The notes beneath the pieces were generated by a model. The model saw only the letters and a program-made list of their open reading frames with translations. It had not been told where the DNA came from and made no database searches. A DNA stretch of 64,000 nucleotides from Cryomorphaceae bacterium (GTDB taxonomy: Bacteria; Bacteroidota; Bacteroidia; Flavobacteriales; Schleiferiaceae). Made by a program: the position numbers and the translations under genes. The stretch is taken from positions 17,962 to 81,961 of the forward strand of contig JAFMBM010000007.1 in assembly GCA_017858515.1 (NCBI GenBank), read 5' to 3'. Positions 43,710-54,357 of the stretch are shown here, piece by piece (within the stretch, counting starts at the first letter, position 1; every line of letters begins with the position of its first letter).

Positions 43710-44035
43710 AGGTAGAATCGCTTCATTTCCATGAGGATGATGAATGTCACTTAGCTTTATGATTTTTTACAGCTTTTCAGGCGGATTGCAGCCTTCTGTG
43801 ACTAATCAGGCCTTAACTCCTTCGGTTCGTTGGGGGCTAATTAGATACTTCAATCCGTAAAAGATGATATCCCGCTAGCTTCTATCCTTCTTTTAAAATC
43901 AGGGATTGAGGCAGCAAGTTGAAAAGACTTCTATTTTTATTTGGAAGTGCCCAAGAATAAGCTGCTTATATCTTCGTTGCAAAGTTTAATTTCATCGCCA
44001 TATTATTGAGCGCCCTTCTTCCTAAACCTGATTTA

Positions 44036-47000
44036 ATGAATCGTCTGCCTAGCCTTCCGTATTTCCTGTTACTCGTATTAATCCTAAGCTTATCGAGTTG
44101 CAAAGACTCCATGCAAAAACCTGAAATGGATCCTGCCTTTGGTGAGTTTATTTCGGCCTATACTTCTGGGGTTATTTCAAGCAAAGATGCCATTCTAATT
44201 CAATTGGCAAGTCCATATCAAGGAGAATTAAAAACATCCGAAGCCCTTCCTTCCAACCTATTGACATTCAAGCCTGAAATAGAAGGACAGCTATTTTGGT
44301 TAGACGATCGAAGTTTGAAATTCGTGCCTGCTGCACCTATGCCTGCCAATGAGATCTACAATGCCAGTTTTAAACTATCGAAATTAGTTGAAACACCTTC
44401 GCACCTAGAAACCTTCCGATTTCAATTCCAAATTATCGAACAAGGATTAAGCGTTTATACCAACGGATTAGAGGTTAAAGATCTTGCCGATCTCTCGCAA
44501 ATGAAGCTAAGTGGATACATCCGCTTTTCAGACCAAATAGAATTAGAATCTATTTCAAAAGCATTTAAGGCAGAGCAAAACGGAAAGGAACTGAAAGTTA
44601 AAATTCAAAACTCCATCGACCGAAACTTTGAGTTCAGCATAGACAATATCGAGCGCGGAGAAAAGAGGAGCCAGTTGTTATTGAGTTGGAATATTGGGCT
44701 GAATCCAAAAGATTTAAAGGGAAGTGAAACCTTCGACATTCCTTCTATATCCGATTTTGAAGTCACCAAAGTTCAGGTAGAAAACGGGGCTGACCCTTTC
44801 GTGAAAATCTCTTTCTCAGATCCAATATTAGAAAGTAGTGTGGAAGGAATGATCTCGATTGAAGATACCGAAGAGCTAAAACATAGGGTTGAACTGAATT
44901 CTATCTTTATTTACCCTGGAACTCGCTTGCAGGGAGCCCGTCTGCTCACCATAAAAGGAGAAATCCAAAATATTGCGGGCAAGCCAATGGGTCAAGAATA
45001 CTCTGAATCTCTGCTTTTTGAGATAGAAAAACCCAATGTACGAATTGTAGGAGACAAAAATATCATCCCCACTCAAGACGAGGGCTTGTTATTTCCTTTC
45101 GAAGCGGTTTCACTAAAAGGAGTAGATGTTTATATAACGAAGGTTTTCTCCAATAACATCCTACAATACCTTCAAACCAACAGCAGCTATGATGATTCCT
45201 ACTACCTCAACCGAGTTGGAAGACATATTTATCGCAAGCATATCGATTTAAGAAAGGCCAATCCATCCAATCTATACACCTGGCAGCGCTACAACATCGA
45301 CCTTTCTGAGATTATCCAAGCAGATCCTGGTGCATTTTATGAAGTAGATATTCGATTTAGTAAGTCGGATGGGCTCTACAAATGTGATGAAACAGCGAAT
45401 AATCAAACGACTTTGCAAGAAACCAACGAAGGTTGGATCAGCGACGGGGACTATTTTGTAGATGATTATTGGGATGGATATGAATACGATTGGGAGGAAT
45501 ACGAAAACCCATGCAATTCTGCTTATTACAGTCCATACAAGAACAGAGCTAAAAAAATGGTGATGGCCTCCAACCTAGGAGTTACAGCCAAAATGGGTAG
45601 TGATGACAAATTGATGGTAGCGGTTACCGATCTTCTCACAGCAAAGTCGGTTTCAGGAGCAAGCGTGAAGGTGTATGACTTCCAGCAGCAACTTATAAAA
45701 GAAACTCAGACCAACAGTCAAGGCTTTGCCGAGGTGAATTGCAATCGTGAGCCCTTTGTGGTTTTAGCCAGTTCGTCTCAAGGGAAAACCTATTTAAAAG
45801 TAAACGAAGGCAATGCGCTTTCGCTTTCCAAGTTTGAAGTTTCAGGTGGAAGAGTTCAAAAGGGAATTAAAGGATATATCTACGGCGAAAGAGGCGTATG
45901 GCGACCTGGAGACTCCTTGTACTTAAGTTTTATTTTAGAAGACGAGAAGAAGATCCTGCCGTCCAATCACCCCGTGAAGATGGAAATGCGCAATCCAATG
46001 GGTCAGTTGGTTTCCAGCATTGTGAAAACATCTAGCGTAGACGGTTTTTACGATTTTAGAACGGCTACAGACAAGGAGGCTCCAACGGGCGAATACCAAC
46101 TGAATATTTCGGTTGGTAATCGGAATTATTCTAAGATGATTCGAATAGAAACCGTTAAACCAAACCGACTAAAAATCGATTTTGACTTTGGAAAAACCAT
46201 TGCAGGTTCTAATGAACTAAAAGGGACCCTTTTTGCTCAATGGCTTCATGGAGCAAAAGCCTCTAAACTCAAAGCCGATGTTGAGATGAGTCTTAGGCCC
46301 AAAAAGACTTCTTTTGAAGATTACCCCAACTACCATTTCGACAATTCCATAAAAGGAAACTATCAATCTTCTGAAATTCAAGTCTTCAAAGGCGCACTGA
46401 ATGAAGAAGGCAAGCAGCTTATCACCGTTGATATACGCGACTATAAAGAAGGAGCGCCTGGTATGCTCAAAGCATCTTTCAACACCAAAGTGTATGAGCC
46501 CGGCGGTAATTTTAGCGTAGACTTCCATTCTATCGACTATGCTCCTTACGAACGCTTCGCGGGGATGCGAATACCCGAATCGAATTTATGGGGAAATGCA
46601 CTCGAAACAGAAGTGAAGCATACGATTGAGATTGCTTCAGTTAAAGCCAGTGGAAAAGCGGGCGATGCCCGATCTCTTAAGGTTAAAGTCTATAAAATAA
46701 ATTACAGATGGTGGTATGACCGCTACGATGGAGAGGAATATAACTATCTAAATAGCAGTGACTACAATGAAATTATTTCAGAAGACATAGGCCTCACGAA
46801 CGGAAAAGGGAAGTTCCCAATGGAGATCTCAAATCAGAACTACGGCCGATATTTAATACACGTTGAAGATCCAGAAACAGGTCATTCTGCCGCGCAATTT
46901 GTCTATTTCGACTGGCCGTATTGGATGCGTGCCAACCGCCAAGACAGCGAAGCTTCAACCCTGTTGGGTATGAGCTCCGATAAAGACAACTATAAGGTAG

Positions 47001-49564
47001 GCGAAAAGCTAAAGCTCAGTTTCCCCTCACCCGACAAAGGAAGAGCTCTCGTTTGCATAGAAAATGGAACTCAAATTCTCGACAAATTCTGGGTGGATAC
47101 TCAAGCGGGTGAAACGAAAATTGAAATTCCACTCACCGGAGAAATGGCACCCAATGTTTATGCACATGTTAGCCTTATTCAACCGCATGCTCAAACAGAA
47201 AATGATAGACCCATTCGGATGTTTGGCATTATTCCCGTTTTGGTTGAAGATCCCAATACGCTGCTCAATCCAATTATAAAAACCGATGAAGTCTTCCGTC
47301 CCGAATCTGAGACTACTATTACCGTGAGTGAAGAAAAGGGTAAAGCCATGACATATACCTTGGCCATTGTAGATGAAGGGCTTCTAAGTTTAACCCGATT
47401 CAAAACCCCAGATCCTTGGAATCATTTTTACACTCGTGAAGCTCTTGGAGTGCGCACTTGGGATATGTATGATGAAGTAATTGGGGCTTTTACTTCAGGA
47501 ATGACAAAAGTTCTTGGAATTGGAGGAGACGATGAAGCAGCTGATCCTGGTAAGCAAAAAGCCATGCGTTTTAAACCCATGGTACACTATCTAGGTCCGT
47601 TCGAGTTAGCCGCAGGCAAATCGAAAAATCACAAAATTGCCATTCCAAATTACGTTGGAGCCGTTCGGGTGATGGTAGTTGCAGGTAAAAACAAAGCCTA
47701 TGGTAAAGCCCAAAAAGAGGTAGCCGTTCGCAGTCCAATTATGGTTTTGGGCACCTTGCCTAGAGTGCTTGGACCCAAAGAGAATGTGCGACTTCCTGTT
47801 AACGTCTTTGCAAATGAGGACGATGCAAAAACCGTTAACCTGAGCGTTAAAACCAATGGTTTGGTTAAGGTAGTTGGAAAGAAATCTACCCTACTTCAAT
47901 TCGATAAACCTGGAGAAAGCTTGGCTTATTTCGATTTAGCTACAGAGATGGAAATGGGAGTAGGGAAAATTACTATTGAAGCCAAAAGTGGAAATCATAG
48001 CGCCAAGTATGAAATAGAAATCGATGTGATGGCGCGCAACCCATCCCATACTGTGGTAATAGATACAGTACTAGAATCAGGAAAAAGTTGGAACCGAAGT
48101 TTCCAATATTTTGGTTTAAAAGGAAGTAACAGAGCCTTTGTGGAAGCATCTAAACTTCCAGCGATAAACCTAGAGGCACGGCTTTCTTATCTCATGGCCT
48201 ATCCACACGGATGCGTTGAACAGATTACCTCAACGGTTTTCCCTCAAATCTACTTGAACAAACTAATGGATCTTACCGCAGAACAGCGAATGGAGATCGA
48301 TCGGAACGTAAAGCATGTTCTAAACCAGTACCGTAACTATCAGATTTCATCGGGAGCATTAGCCTATTGGCCCGGATCAAATTATTCGAGCGACTGGGGT
48401 ACCAATTATGCGGGCCATTTTATGCTTGAAGCAGAAGAACTGGGTTATGCACTACCGGCTGGACTGAAATCTCAGTGGATTCAATATCAAAAGAATGCCG
48501 CTCGTCAATGGGGACGTGGTGAGGAGAAAAACCACAATTATAATCAGCGGATTCAAGCGTATCGACTGTATACTCTTGCTAAAGCAGGTAAAGCCGAATT
48601 TGGTGCAATGAATGCTCTCAAAGCTCTTTCAAACCTAGATATTTCAGCTCGTTGGATGCTCGCTCTAGCCTATATCGATGCTGGTCAGAAGGAAGTAGCT
48701 TCTAGTGTTATTAAAGAGGCAGTACGCTCGATTCCAACTTATACCGAACTTTCGTATTCCTATGGTTCGAATGTGAGGGATGAGGCATTTGTTCTTCGCG
48801 TTTTAATTGATTTAGATTTAAAAACAGATGCAGCCAAACTGGCCCAAGGCTTGGCCAAGGAGCTCGGAAGCTCTCGTTGGTATAGCACTCAAACGGTGGC
48901 TTTTAGCCTTAGTTCTCTTTCATACTATTTGGGCGAAAACTCAAAAGATCAGGGACTAAAAGTAGATTTTACGCAGAATGGAAAGAAAAAAACCATTGAA
49001 ACCGCAAAGTCTTTGGTTCAAGAAAAGCTACCGAATAAGGAGTTAAAATCATCCTTCCAACTAAAAAACAACTCAACACAGCCGATCTATGCTCGACTCC
49101 TTATTTCGGGCCGATCGGTAGAAGGACTAGAAAAAAGAATAGCCAGCAATCTTAAGATGGAAGTAAAATACCTAGACAACAATAATTCCCCTATAGACGT
49201 AACTAAGTTGAAAATGGGAACCGACTTTATTGCCGAAGTACGAATTGTAAATCCAGGGCAACGCGGACATTACAGCGAAATGGCACTCACACAAATTTTC
49301 CCTTCAGGCTGGGAAATCATGAATCCACGCATGATGGGAAATGAGAATACCGGAAATAGTCTGCCTACTTATCAAGATGTTAGAGACGATAGAGTATTGA
49401 CTTATTTCAATCTTAATTCAGGAAATTCTACGGTCTATCGCATTCGTCTAAATGCCACCTACGAGGGACGTTTCTACCTGCCAGCCGTGCACTGTTCTGC
49501 AATGTATGATGACGAGATTAACGCCCTCGAACCCGGAAAATGGGTGGAAGTTATTCAACCTTAA
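44036..49564 (+). CDS. Alpha-2-macroglobulin family lipoprotein with intact thioester motif
   Basis: MNRLPSLPYFLLLVLILSLSSCKDS lipobox; GYIYGERGVWRPGDSLYLSFILED; GVRTWDMYDEVIGAFTSGM; thioester YPHGCVEQITSTVFPQIYLN. Upstream of pbpC. Confidence 0.93.
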   Translation: MNRLPSLPYFLLLVLILSLSSCKDSMQKPEMDPAFGEFISAYTSGVISSKDAILIQLASPYQGELKTSEALPSNLLTFKPEIEGQLFWLDDRSLKFVPAAPMPANEIYNASFKLSKLVETPSHLETFRFQFQIIEQGLSVYTNGLEVKDLADLSQMKLSGYIRFSDQIELESISKAFKAEQNGKELKVKIQNSIDRNFEFSIDNIERGEKRSQLLLSWNIGLNPKDLKGSETFDIPSISDFEVTKVQVENGADPFVKISFSDPILESSVEGMISIEDTEELKHRVELNSIFIYPGTRLQGARLLTIKGEIQNIAGKPMGQEYSESLLFEIEKPNVRIVGDKNIIPTQDEGLLFPFEAVSLKGVDVYITKVFSNNILQYLQTNSSYDDSYYLNRVGRHIYRKHIDLRKANPSNLYTWQRYNIDLSEIIQADPGAFYEVDIRFSKSDGLYKCDETANNQTTLQETNEGWISDGDYFVDDYWDGYEYDWEEYENPCNSAYYSPYKNRAKKMVMASNLGVTAKMGSDDKLMVAVTDLLTAKSVSGASVKVYDFQQQLIKETQTNSQGFAEVNCNREPFVVLASSSQGKTYLKVNEGNALSLSKFEVSGGRVQKGIKGYIYGERGVWRPGDSLYLSFILEDEKKILPSNHPVKMEMRNPMGQLVSSIVKTSSVDGFYDFRTATDKEAPTGEYQLNISVGNRNYSKMIRIETVKPNRLKIDFDFGKTIAGSNELKGTLFAQWLHGAKASKLKADVEMSLRPKKTSFEDYPNYHFDNSIKGNYQSSEIQVFKGALNEEGKQLITVDIRDYKEGAPGMLKASFNTKVYEPGGNFSVDFHSIDYAPYERFAGMRIPESNLWGNALETEVKHTIEIASVKASGKAGDARSLKVKVYKINYRWWYDRYDGEEYNYLNSSDYNEIISEDIGLTNGKGKFPMEISNQNYGRYLIHVEDPETGHSAAQFVYFDWPYWMRANRQDSEASTLLGMSSDKDNYKVGEKLKLSFPSPDKGRALVCIENGTQILDKFWVDTQAGETKIEIPLTGEMAPNVYAHVSLIQPHAQTENDRPIRMFGIIPVLVEDPNTLLNPIIKTDEVFRPESETTITVSEEKGKAMTYTLAIVDEGLLSLTRFKTPDPWNHFYTREALGVRTWDMYDEVIGAFTSGMTKVLGIGGDDEAADPGKQKAMRFKPMVHYLGPFELAAGKSKNHKIAIPNYVGAVRVMVVAGKNKAYGKAQKEVAVRSPIMVLGTLPRVLGPKENVRLPVNVFANEDDAKTVNLSVKTNGLVKVVGKKSTLLQFDKPGESLAYFDLATEMEMGVGKITIEAKSGNHSAKYEIEIDVMARNPSHTVVIDTVLESGKSWNRSFQYFGLKGSNRAFVEASKLPAINLEARLSYLMAYPHGCVEQITSTVFPQIYLNKLMDLTAEQRMEIDRNVKHVLNQYRNYQISSGALAYWPGSNYSSDWGTNYAGHFMLEAEELGYALPAGLKSQWIQYQKNAARQWGRGEEKNHNYNQRIQAYRLYTLAKAGKAEFGAMNALKALSNLDISARWMLALAYIDAGQKEVASSVIKEAVRSIPTYTELSYSYGSNVRDEAFVLRVLIDLDLKTDAAKLAQGLAKELGSSRWYSTQTVAFSLSSLSYYLGENSKDQGLKVDFTQNGKKKTIETAKSLVQEKLPNKELKSSFQLKNNSTQPIYARLLISGRSVEGLEKRIASNLKMEVKYLDNNNSPIDVTKLKMGTDFIAEVRIVNPGQRGHYSEMALTQIFPSGWEIMNPRMMGNENTGNSLPTYQDVRDDRVLTYFNLNSGNSTVYRIRLNATYEGRFYLPAVHCSAMYDDEINALEPGKWVEVIQP

Positions 49565-49595
49565 GAAGAACATCCCACTCGAAGCGCAATAGACT

Positions 49596-51923
49596 GTGGT
49601 TAAAATAGCGATTGGAAAAAAATGGAAAAGGGCAATGCTTGGCGTTGCCCTTTTCAGTCTGTTGACAGCCTGGTTCTTCTGTCTTCCAGACACTCTTTTC
49701 AACACCCCATCTAGCACTGTTATTTTGGATGCCTCTGGTCAACTACTCGCAGCACAGATTGCTCCCGACGGTCAGTGGCGTTTCAACAGTGAAGATTCTG
49801 TTCCTTCTAAATTCGAGCAATGTATTTTAATCTATGAAGACCGAGATTTCTATTCGCATCTTGGCATCGACTTTAGTGCACTCGCAAGAGCCTTTTGGCA
49901 AAATATTCGAAACCAAAGCATTGTAAGTGGAGCCAGTACGATTAGCATGCAAACCATGCGAATGGCTCGGAATAAAAGAAAGCGAACCTATTGGCAGAAA
50001 TCTATCGAAATAGCTTGGGCACTTCGGGCTGAGCTCAAATACACAAAAGCTGAAATACTGAAACTCTATTGTGCAAATGCACCCTTTGGTGGAAATGTAG
50101 TTGGATTGGAAACTGCTTCATGGCGCTATTACGACAAGCCTTCCAAGGAATTGAGTTGGGCTGAAAGTGCGGCCCTAGCCGTTTTACCCAATGCTCCAGG
50201 AATGATATTCCCAGGCAGAAATCCAGCCGAATTCTTACGAAAGAGAAATTCACTTTTACTCCGTCTTCAAAAACTAGAGATCATTGACAATCAAACCTAT
50301 GAACTCGCTCTCTTAGAACCGCTTCCCTCTGCCCCTCTTCCTTTACCCATCCATTCGCATCATCTTTTATCTGAGGCAACGAAATCGCAAAATGGAAAGC
50401 TAATCCACACTAGCATACGAATCGACTATCATAAAGAAGCCAGCCGTATTGTAGAATCACGACTGCTTGAACTGAATAAAAACAAAATCTACAACGCGGC
50501 CATTCTCATTAGTAACACAGCCACTGGGGAAGTTTTGGCTTATATTGGAAACGGACTTATTTCTTCCTCTAATGGTTTGGCGAATGATATGATTCAAACA
50601 CCCAGAAGTTCGGGTTCTATTCTCAAGCCCTTCCTTTATGGTGCCATGTTGGAAAGTGCGGCCATTACTCCGCGCAGCCTTATTCCTGATATCCCTACCC
50701 AATATGCGGGATTTGCGCCCAAAAACTACGACGAAGAGTACGATGGCGTGGTGCCTGCCGAAGAAGCTTTGGCTCGTTCTTTAAATATTCCTGCCGTACA
50801 TATGCTTAAGGACTATGGAATCCCCCTCTTTCATAAAAAACTAAAAGATATCGGATTAACTACCCTTTCATTTCCGCCTTCCCATTATGGATTGAGCTTG
50901 ATACTTGGAGGTGCCGAAGTCAAGCTTTGGGATCTTGTGAATGCCTATCGCGCTATTGGTTCTAGACTATTAGTCTCAAATGAAAACCAGCTCTACTCCC
51001 ATTTGCATTATGAAGCGACTAAAGATTTGAAAACAAGTGCCTATTCCTTTTCAAAATCTGTTTCTTGGTCTATGCTGGAAGCCATGGCCTTGGTGAATAG
51101 GCCTGAGGAAAGAGCCAGCTGGGAGTTATTCGGAGGACAGCAAAAAATAGCATGGAAAACAGGTACGAGTTACGGATTTCGCGATGCTTGGGCCGTAGGT
51201 GTTAGTCCGAAATTTACAGTTGGAGTTTGGGTTGGAAATGCTAGTGGGGAAGGAAGACCCGGAATTACAGGCCTCAATGCGGCAGCCCCTATTCTATTTG
51301 ACGTATTTAATTCTCTGCCTTCTAGCGATTGGTTTAAGGCTCCAGTATCTGAACTGGCCTCAGTGGATCTCTGTGTGAATAGCGGAATGAGAGCCTCCAA
51401 AAACTGTGCGAGTATTGCAAAATATGAGATTCCAAAGGAGTGTCTCAAAACTTCCTCCTGCACTTACTGTTATGTCGAACATCTAGACCAAACTCGAAGG
51501 TTTCGAGTAAATACAAACTGTTATCCTCAAGGAGAAATAATCCATGAATCGAGGTTTGAATTGCCGCCTTTGCAAGCCTGGTTTTACAGACAAAAAACAG
51601 CTTTTTATAAAGAAAAAGCACCTTGGCATCCGAACTGTAATAACCAAACCGAAACCCAAGCCATTCAACTTATTTATCCGAGAAATCATTCCTCTATCTT
51701 CATTCCTAGAGAGCTCAACGGAGTGCAAGAAAACGTCGTTCTAAAGGCGGCTCATTTTCGAAGAGATGCCCAAATACATTGGCACTTAAACGACGAATAC
51801 CTTGGAATTACTCAAAACTTCCACCATATGGAAATACAAGTACCCGAAGGAAAATACCTGCTTACCCTAATAGATGAACTTGGACTGGAGCACGCTCAAT
51901 GGATAGTAATAAGGGAGCGGTAG
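49596..51923 (+). CDS. pbpC: Penicillin-binding protein 1C
   Basis: Glycosyltransferase IYEDRDFYSHLGIDFSALARA...SGASTISMQTMRMA; transpeptidase TPRSSGSILKPFLYG and WKTGTSYGFRDAWAVG; C-terminal BiPBP_C-like domain. Confidence 0.95.
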   Translation: MVKIAIGKKWKRAMLGVALFSLLTAWFFCLPDTLFNTPSSTVILDASGQLLAAQIAPDGQWRFNSEDSVPSKFEQCILIYEDRDFYSHLGIDFSALARAFWQNIRNQSIVSGASTISMQTMRMARNKRKRTYWQKSIEIAWALRAELKYTKAEILKLYCANAPFGGNVVGLETASWRYYDKPSKELSWAESAALAVLPNAPGMIFPGRNPAEFLRKRNSLLLRLQKLEIIDNQTYELALLEPLPSAPLPLPIHSHHLLSEATKSQNGKLIHTSIRIDYHKEASRIVESRLLELNKNKIYNAAILISNTATGEVLAYIGNGLISSSNGLANDMIQTPRSSGSILKPFLYGAMLESAAITPRSLIPDIPTQYAGFAPKNYDEEYDGVVPAEEALARSLNIPAVHMLKDYGIPLFHKKLKDIGLTTLSFPPSHYGLSLILGGAEVKLWDLVNAYRAIGSRLLVSNENQLYSHLHYEATKDLKTSAYSFSKSVSWSMLEAMALVNRPEERASWELFGGQQKIAWKTGTSYGFRDAWAVGVSPKFTVGVWVGNASGEGRPGITGLNAAAPILFDVFNSLPSSDWFKAPVSELASVDLCVNSGMRASKNCASIAKYEIPKECLKTSSCTYCYVEHLDQTRRFRVNTNCYPQGEIIHESRFELPPLQAWFYRQKTAFYKEKAPWHPNCNNQTETQAIQLIYPRNHSSIFIPRELNGVQENVVLKAAHFRRDAQIHWHLNDEYLGITQNFHHMEIQVPEGKYLLTLIDELGLEHAQWIVIRER

Positions 51924-53018
51924 CTATGGATTAGACGGCTCTATATCTTTCACACATCGGAAACCGGTATGACTCATTCCTGTGTCATACATACTTCCTT
52001 CCCTTCCGCTAGGCTTATAGTTTGAACAGTACTGTTCGCTGCAAATAAATGAACCACCTTTGATTACATGCTTCACAGCTAAAGGATCATTCGGGTCCTT
52101 CGTCTCTTTCGGACCTTTTGGATTTACCTCGGTGGTAGTATGACAGTTGTTCTCAAAATCTTCTACCTCGTAGAAATCAGAACACAACTCCCAAACATTT
52201 CCTATCATATCATACAATCCTTTCGCATTGGCCGGAAAAGATTTTACCGGAGCGGTTCCCGTAAATCCGTCAGAGCCCTGATTCTCATTGGGAAATGATC
52301 CCTGGAAATAATTCGCCAAGTATTTTCCATTCGGACTCAACTCATCGCCCCATGCAAATTCAGTATGTTCTCCAATCGGTCTGGCTGCCCTTTCCCATTC
52401 GGCCTCTGTGGGCAATCTTTTGCCCGCCCATTTCGCAAAAGCCTCCGCATCTTCATAGGCAATATGCACAACCAGATGGTTCTCCAATCCTTCTAAATCG
52501 CTATTGGGCCCTTGCGGATGCTGCCAATTGGCACCAATTACCCATCGCCACCAAACTGAATAATTGTCTAAGGGAACAGGATAAGAAGGTGGACTAAAGA
52601 CGAATGATCCCGGTTGAAGATCTTGTTCTAAAGGCTTGGGCGTTCTTGGAGCCAATTGCTTTTTCAATTCCTCCCAAACTACCGGGCGCTCCGTTACGTT
52701 CGATAGCCCGTGGCCTCTACAAAATCCCTAAATTGAGCATTGGTTACTTCGGTCTCATCCATCCAGAAACCATCAACCACTACTTCGTGAATGGGCATGG
52801 CATCGTGTGTATTACTCTGAAACTTCGCTCCCATTTTTATACTTTCCACCTTCTATATACACCATTCCTTTGGGTCAATCGGTAGGTAGGTTCGATGAAT
52901 TCTGCTCAAACGAAGAGGAATCATGTTGTGTCTTTGGCTCGGGTGGAGTGCAGGAAACATTCACTAAAAAGAGAACAAGCAAAGAAGATAATGAAGAAAT
53001 GCGGCAGAATAGATGCAT
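51924..53018 (-). pseudogene. Disrupted formylglycine-generating-enzyme (FGE/SUMF1) family lipoprotein
   Basis: ORF 51924..52667 has the C-terminal FGE fold (WAGKRLPTEAEWERAARP...GFTGTAPVKSFPANAKGLYDMIGNVWELCSD...HVIKGGSFICSEQYC) but no N-terminus. The rest is upstream in other frames: HEVVVDGFWMDETEVTNAQFRDFVEATGY, MVYIEGGKYK, and a lipoprotein signal LVLFLVNVSCTPPEP. Frameshifts near 52697 and 52834; in-frame TGA at 52875-52877. Confidence 0.85.
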
Positions 53019-53074
53019 GGAAACAATTGGAAAGTGTAGCGAACAAAACTAAAACAAAGATCTTCCATTCTTTT

Positions 53075-53090
53075 ATCGTAATATTGCAAT
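53075..53090. promoter_or_regulatory. Candidate ArsR operator
   Basis: Imperfect palindrome ATCGTAATATTGCAAT about 17 bp upstream of the arsR start. Confidence 0.4.
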
Positions 53091-53106
53091 GAATTAAAGT
53101 ATTGCC

Positions 53107-53442
53107 ATGGGCTTAACAAAAACCGATCTTTTTACGGAAAGACAGAACCAGCTCGCTAAATGGGCCAAGGTTATGGGTCATCCTGCACGAATTGCCATTA
53201 TCGACTTTCTTCTCCACACCAAAGCCTGTATTAATGGCGATCTAGTAGACGAACTAGGCTTGGCACAAGCTACCATCAGTCAGCATTTACGTGAGTTGAA
53301 GGAGGTAGGACTAATACAAGGCACCATTGAGGGAACGCGAGTAAATTATTGTATCCACACTGAAAACTGGAATGCCATGTCGGATGCTTTTCACGAACTA
53401 TTTGTGCATTCTCCTTCCGACAAGAACCGCCAATGCTGCTAA
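53107..53442 (+). CDS. ArsR family transcriptional regulator
   Basis: LAKWAKVMGHPARIAIIDFLLHTKACINGDLVDELGLAQATISQHLRELKEVGLIQGTIEGTRVNYCI. Confidence 0.92.
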   Translation: MGLTKTDLFTERQNQLAKWAKVMGHPARIAIIDFLLHTKACINGDLVDELGLAQATISQHLRELKEVGLIQGTIEGTRVNYCIHTENWNAMSDAFHELFVHSPSDKNRQCC

Positions 53443-53460
53443 TCCAATAAAACAACAATT

Positions 53461-54351
53461 ATGAAATCAACTGAAAGAGAACTAAAAGAGATTGTCCGTC
53501 AGAAGTATGCTGAAATAGCTCAAAAAGGCATAGACGAAAATGCCAGCTCATGTTGTGGCGCTACACCCAATAGCAATAAGGTCTATTCGATTATGATGGA
53601 TGATTACTCTGAACTAAAAGGCTATGCAAAAGAGGCCGACTTAGGATTGGGTTGTGGACTTCCGACTGCCTTCGCTCAGATTAAAAAGGGCGATACCGTC
53701 ATTGATTTGGGCTCCGGTGCAGGCAATGATTGCTTTGTTGCAAGGCACGAAACGGGCCCAGAAGGCAAAGTAATTGGCATAGACTTTACGCCCATTATGA
53801 TTCAAAAAGCAAGAGAAAACGCCGAACGCCTTGGCCTTCACAATGTTGAATTTCGAGAGGGCGATATTGAGCATATGCCTGTAAATGATGCCATTGCCGA
53901 CGTGGTGGTGAGCAACTGTGTTCTAAATCTAGTTCCCAATAAAAGCAATGTCTTAAAAGAAATCTTCCGTGTCTTAAAGCCAGGTGGTCACTTTAGTATT
54001 TCTGACATTGTTTTGGTTGGACAACTTCCTGAGGGCTTGAAAAACGATGCGGAAATGTATGCTGGCTGTGTGGCCGGGGCTATTCAGAAAGAAGAATACC
54101 TTCAATTCATTAGCGATACGGGTTTTGAAAACATCGCCTTACTCAAAGAAAAAACCATCCTTCTACCAGATGATTTACTTACGCACTATCTCAACGAAGA
54201 AGAAATAGCACAATTCCAAAAAGGGAATACGGGTATTTACAGTGTGAGTGTTTTTGCCCGTAAACCAGGCAATAAGCCCAAGCTAAACCTTGAGATGTTA
54301 TCGGAGGTAAAGTCTCAAAATCAATGTGCTCCTAATTCAGGCTGCTGCTAA
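53461..54351 (+). CDS. arsM: Arsenite S-adenosylmethionine methyltransferase
   Basis: SSCCGATPNSNKV...LGLGCGLPTAFAQIKKGDTVIDLGSGAGNDCFVAR...VVSNCVLNLVPNKSNVLKEIFRVLKPGGHFSISDIV; C-terminal cysteines. Confidence 0.95.
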   Translation: MKSTERELKEIVRQKYAEIAQKGIDENASSCCGATPNSNKVYSIMMDDYSELKGYAKEADLGLGCGLPTAFAQIKKGDTVIDLGSGAGNDCFVARHETGPEGKVIGIDFTPIMIQKARENAERLGLHNVEFREGDIEHMPVNDAIADVVVSNCVLNLVPNKSNVLKEIFRVLKPGGHFSISDIVLVGQLPEGLKNDAEMYAGCVAGAIQKEEYLQFISDTGFENIALLKEKTILLPDDLLTHYLNEEEIAQFQKGNTGIYSVSVFARKPGNKPKLNLEMLSEVKSQNQCAPNSGCC

Positions 54352-54357
54352 ATCTTA

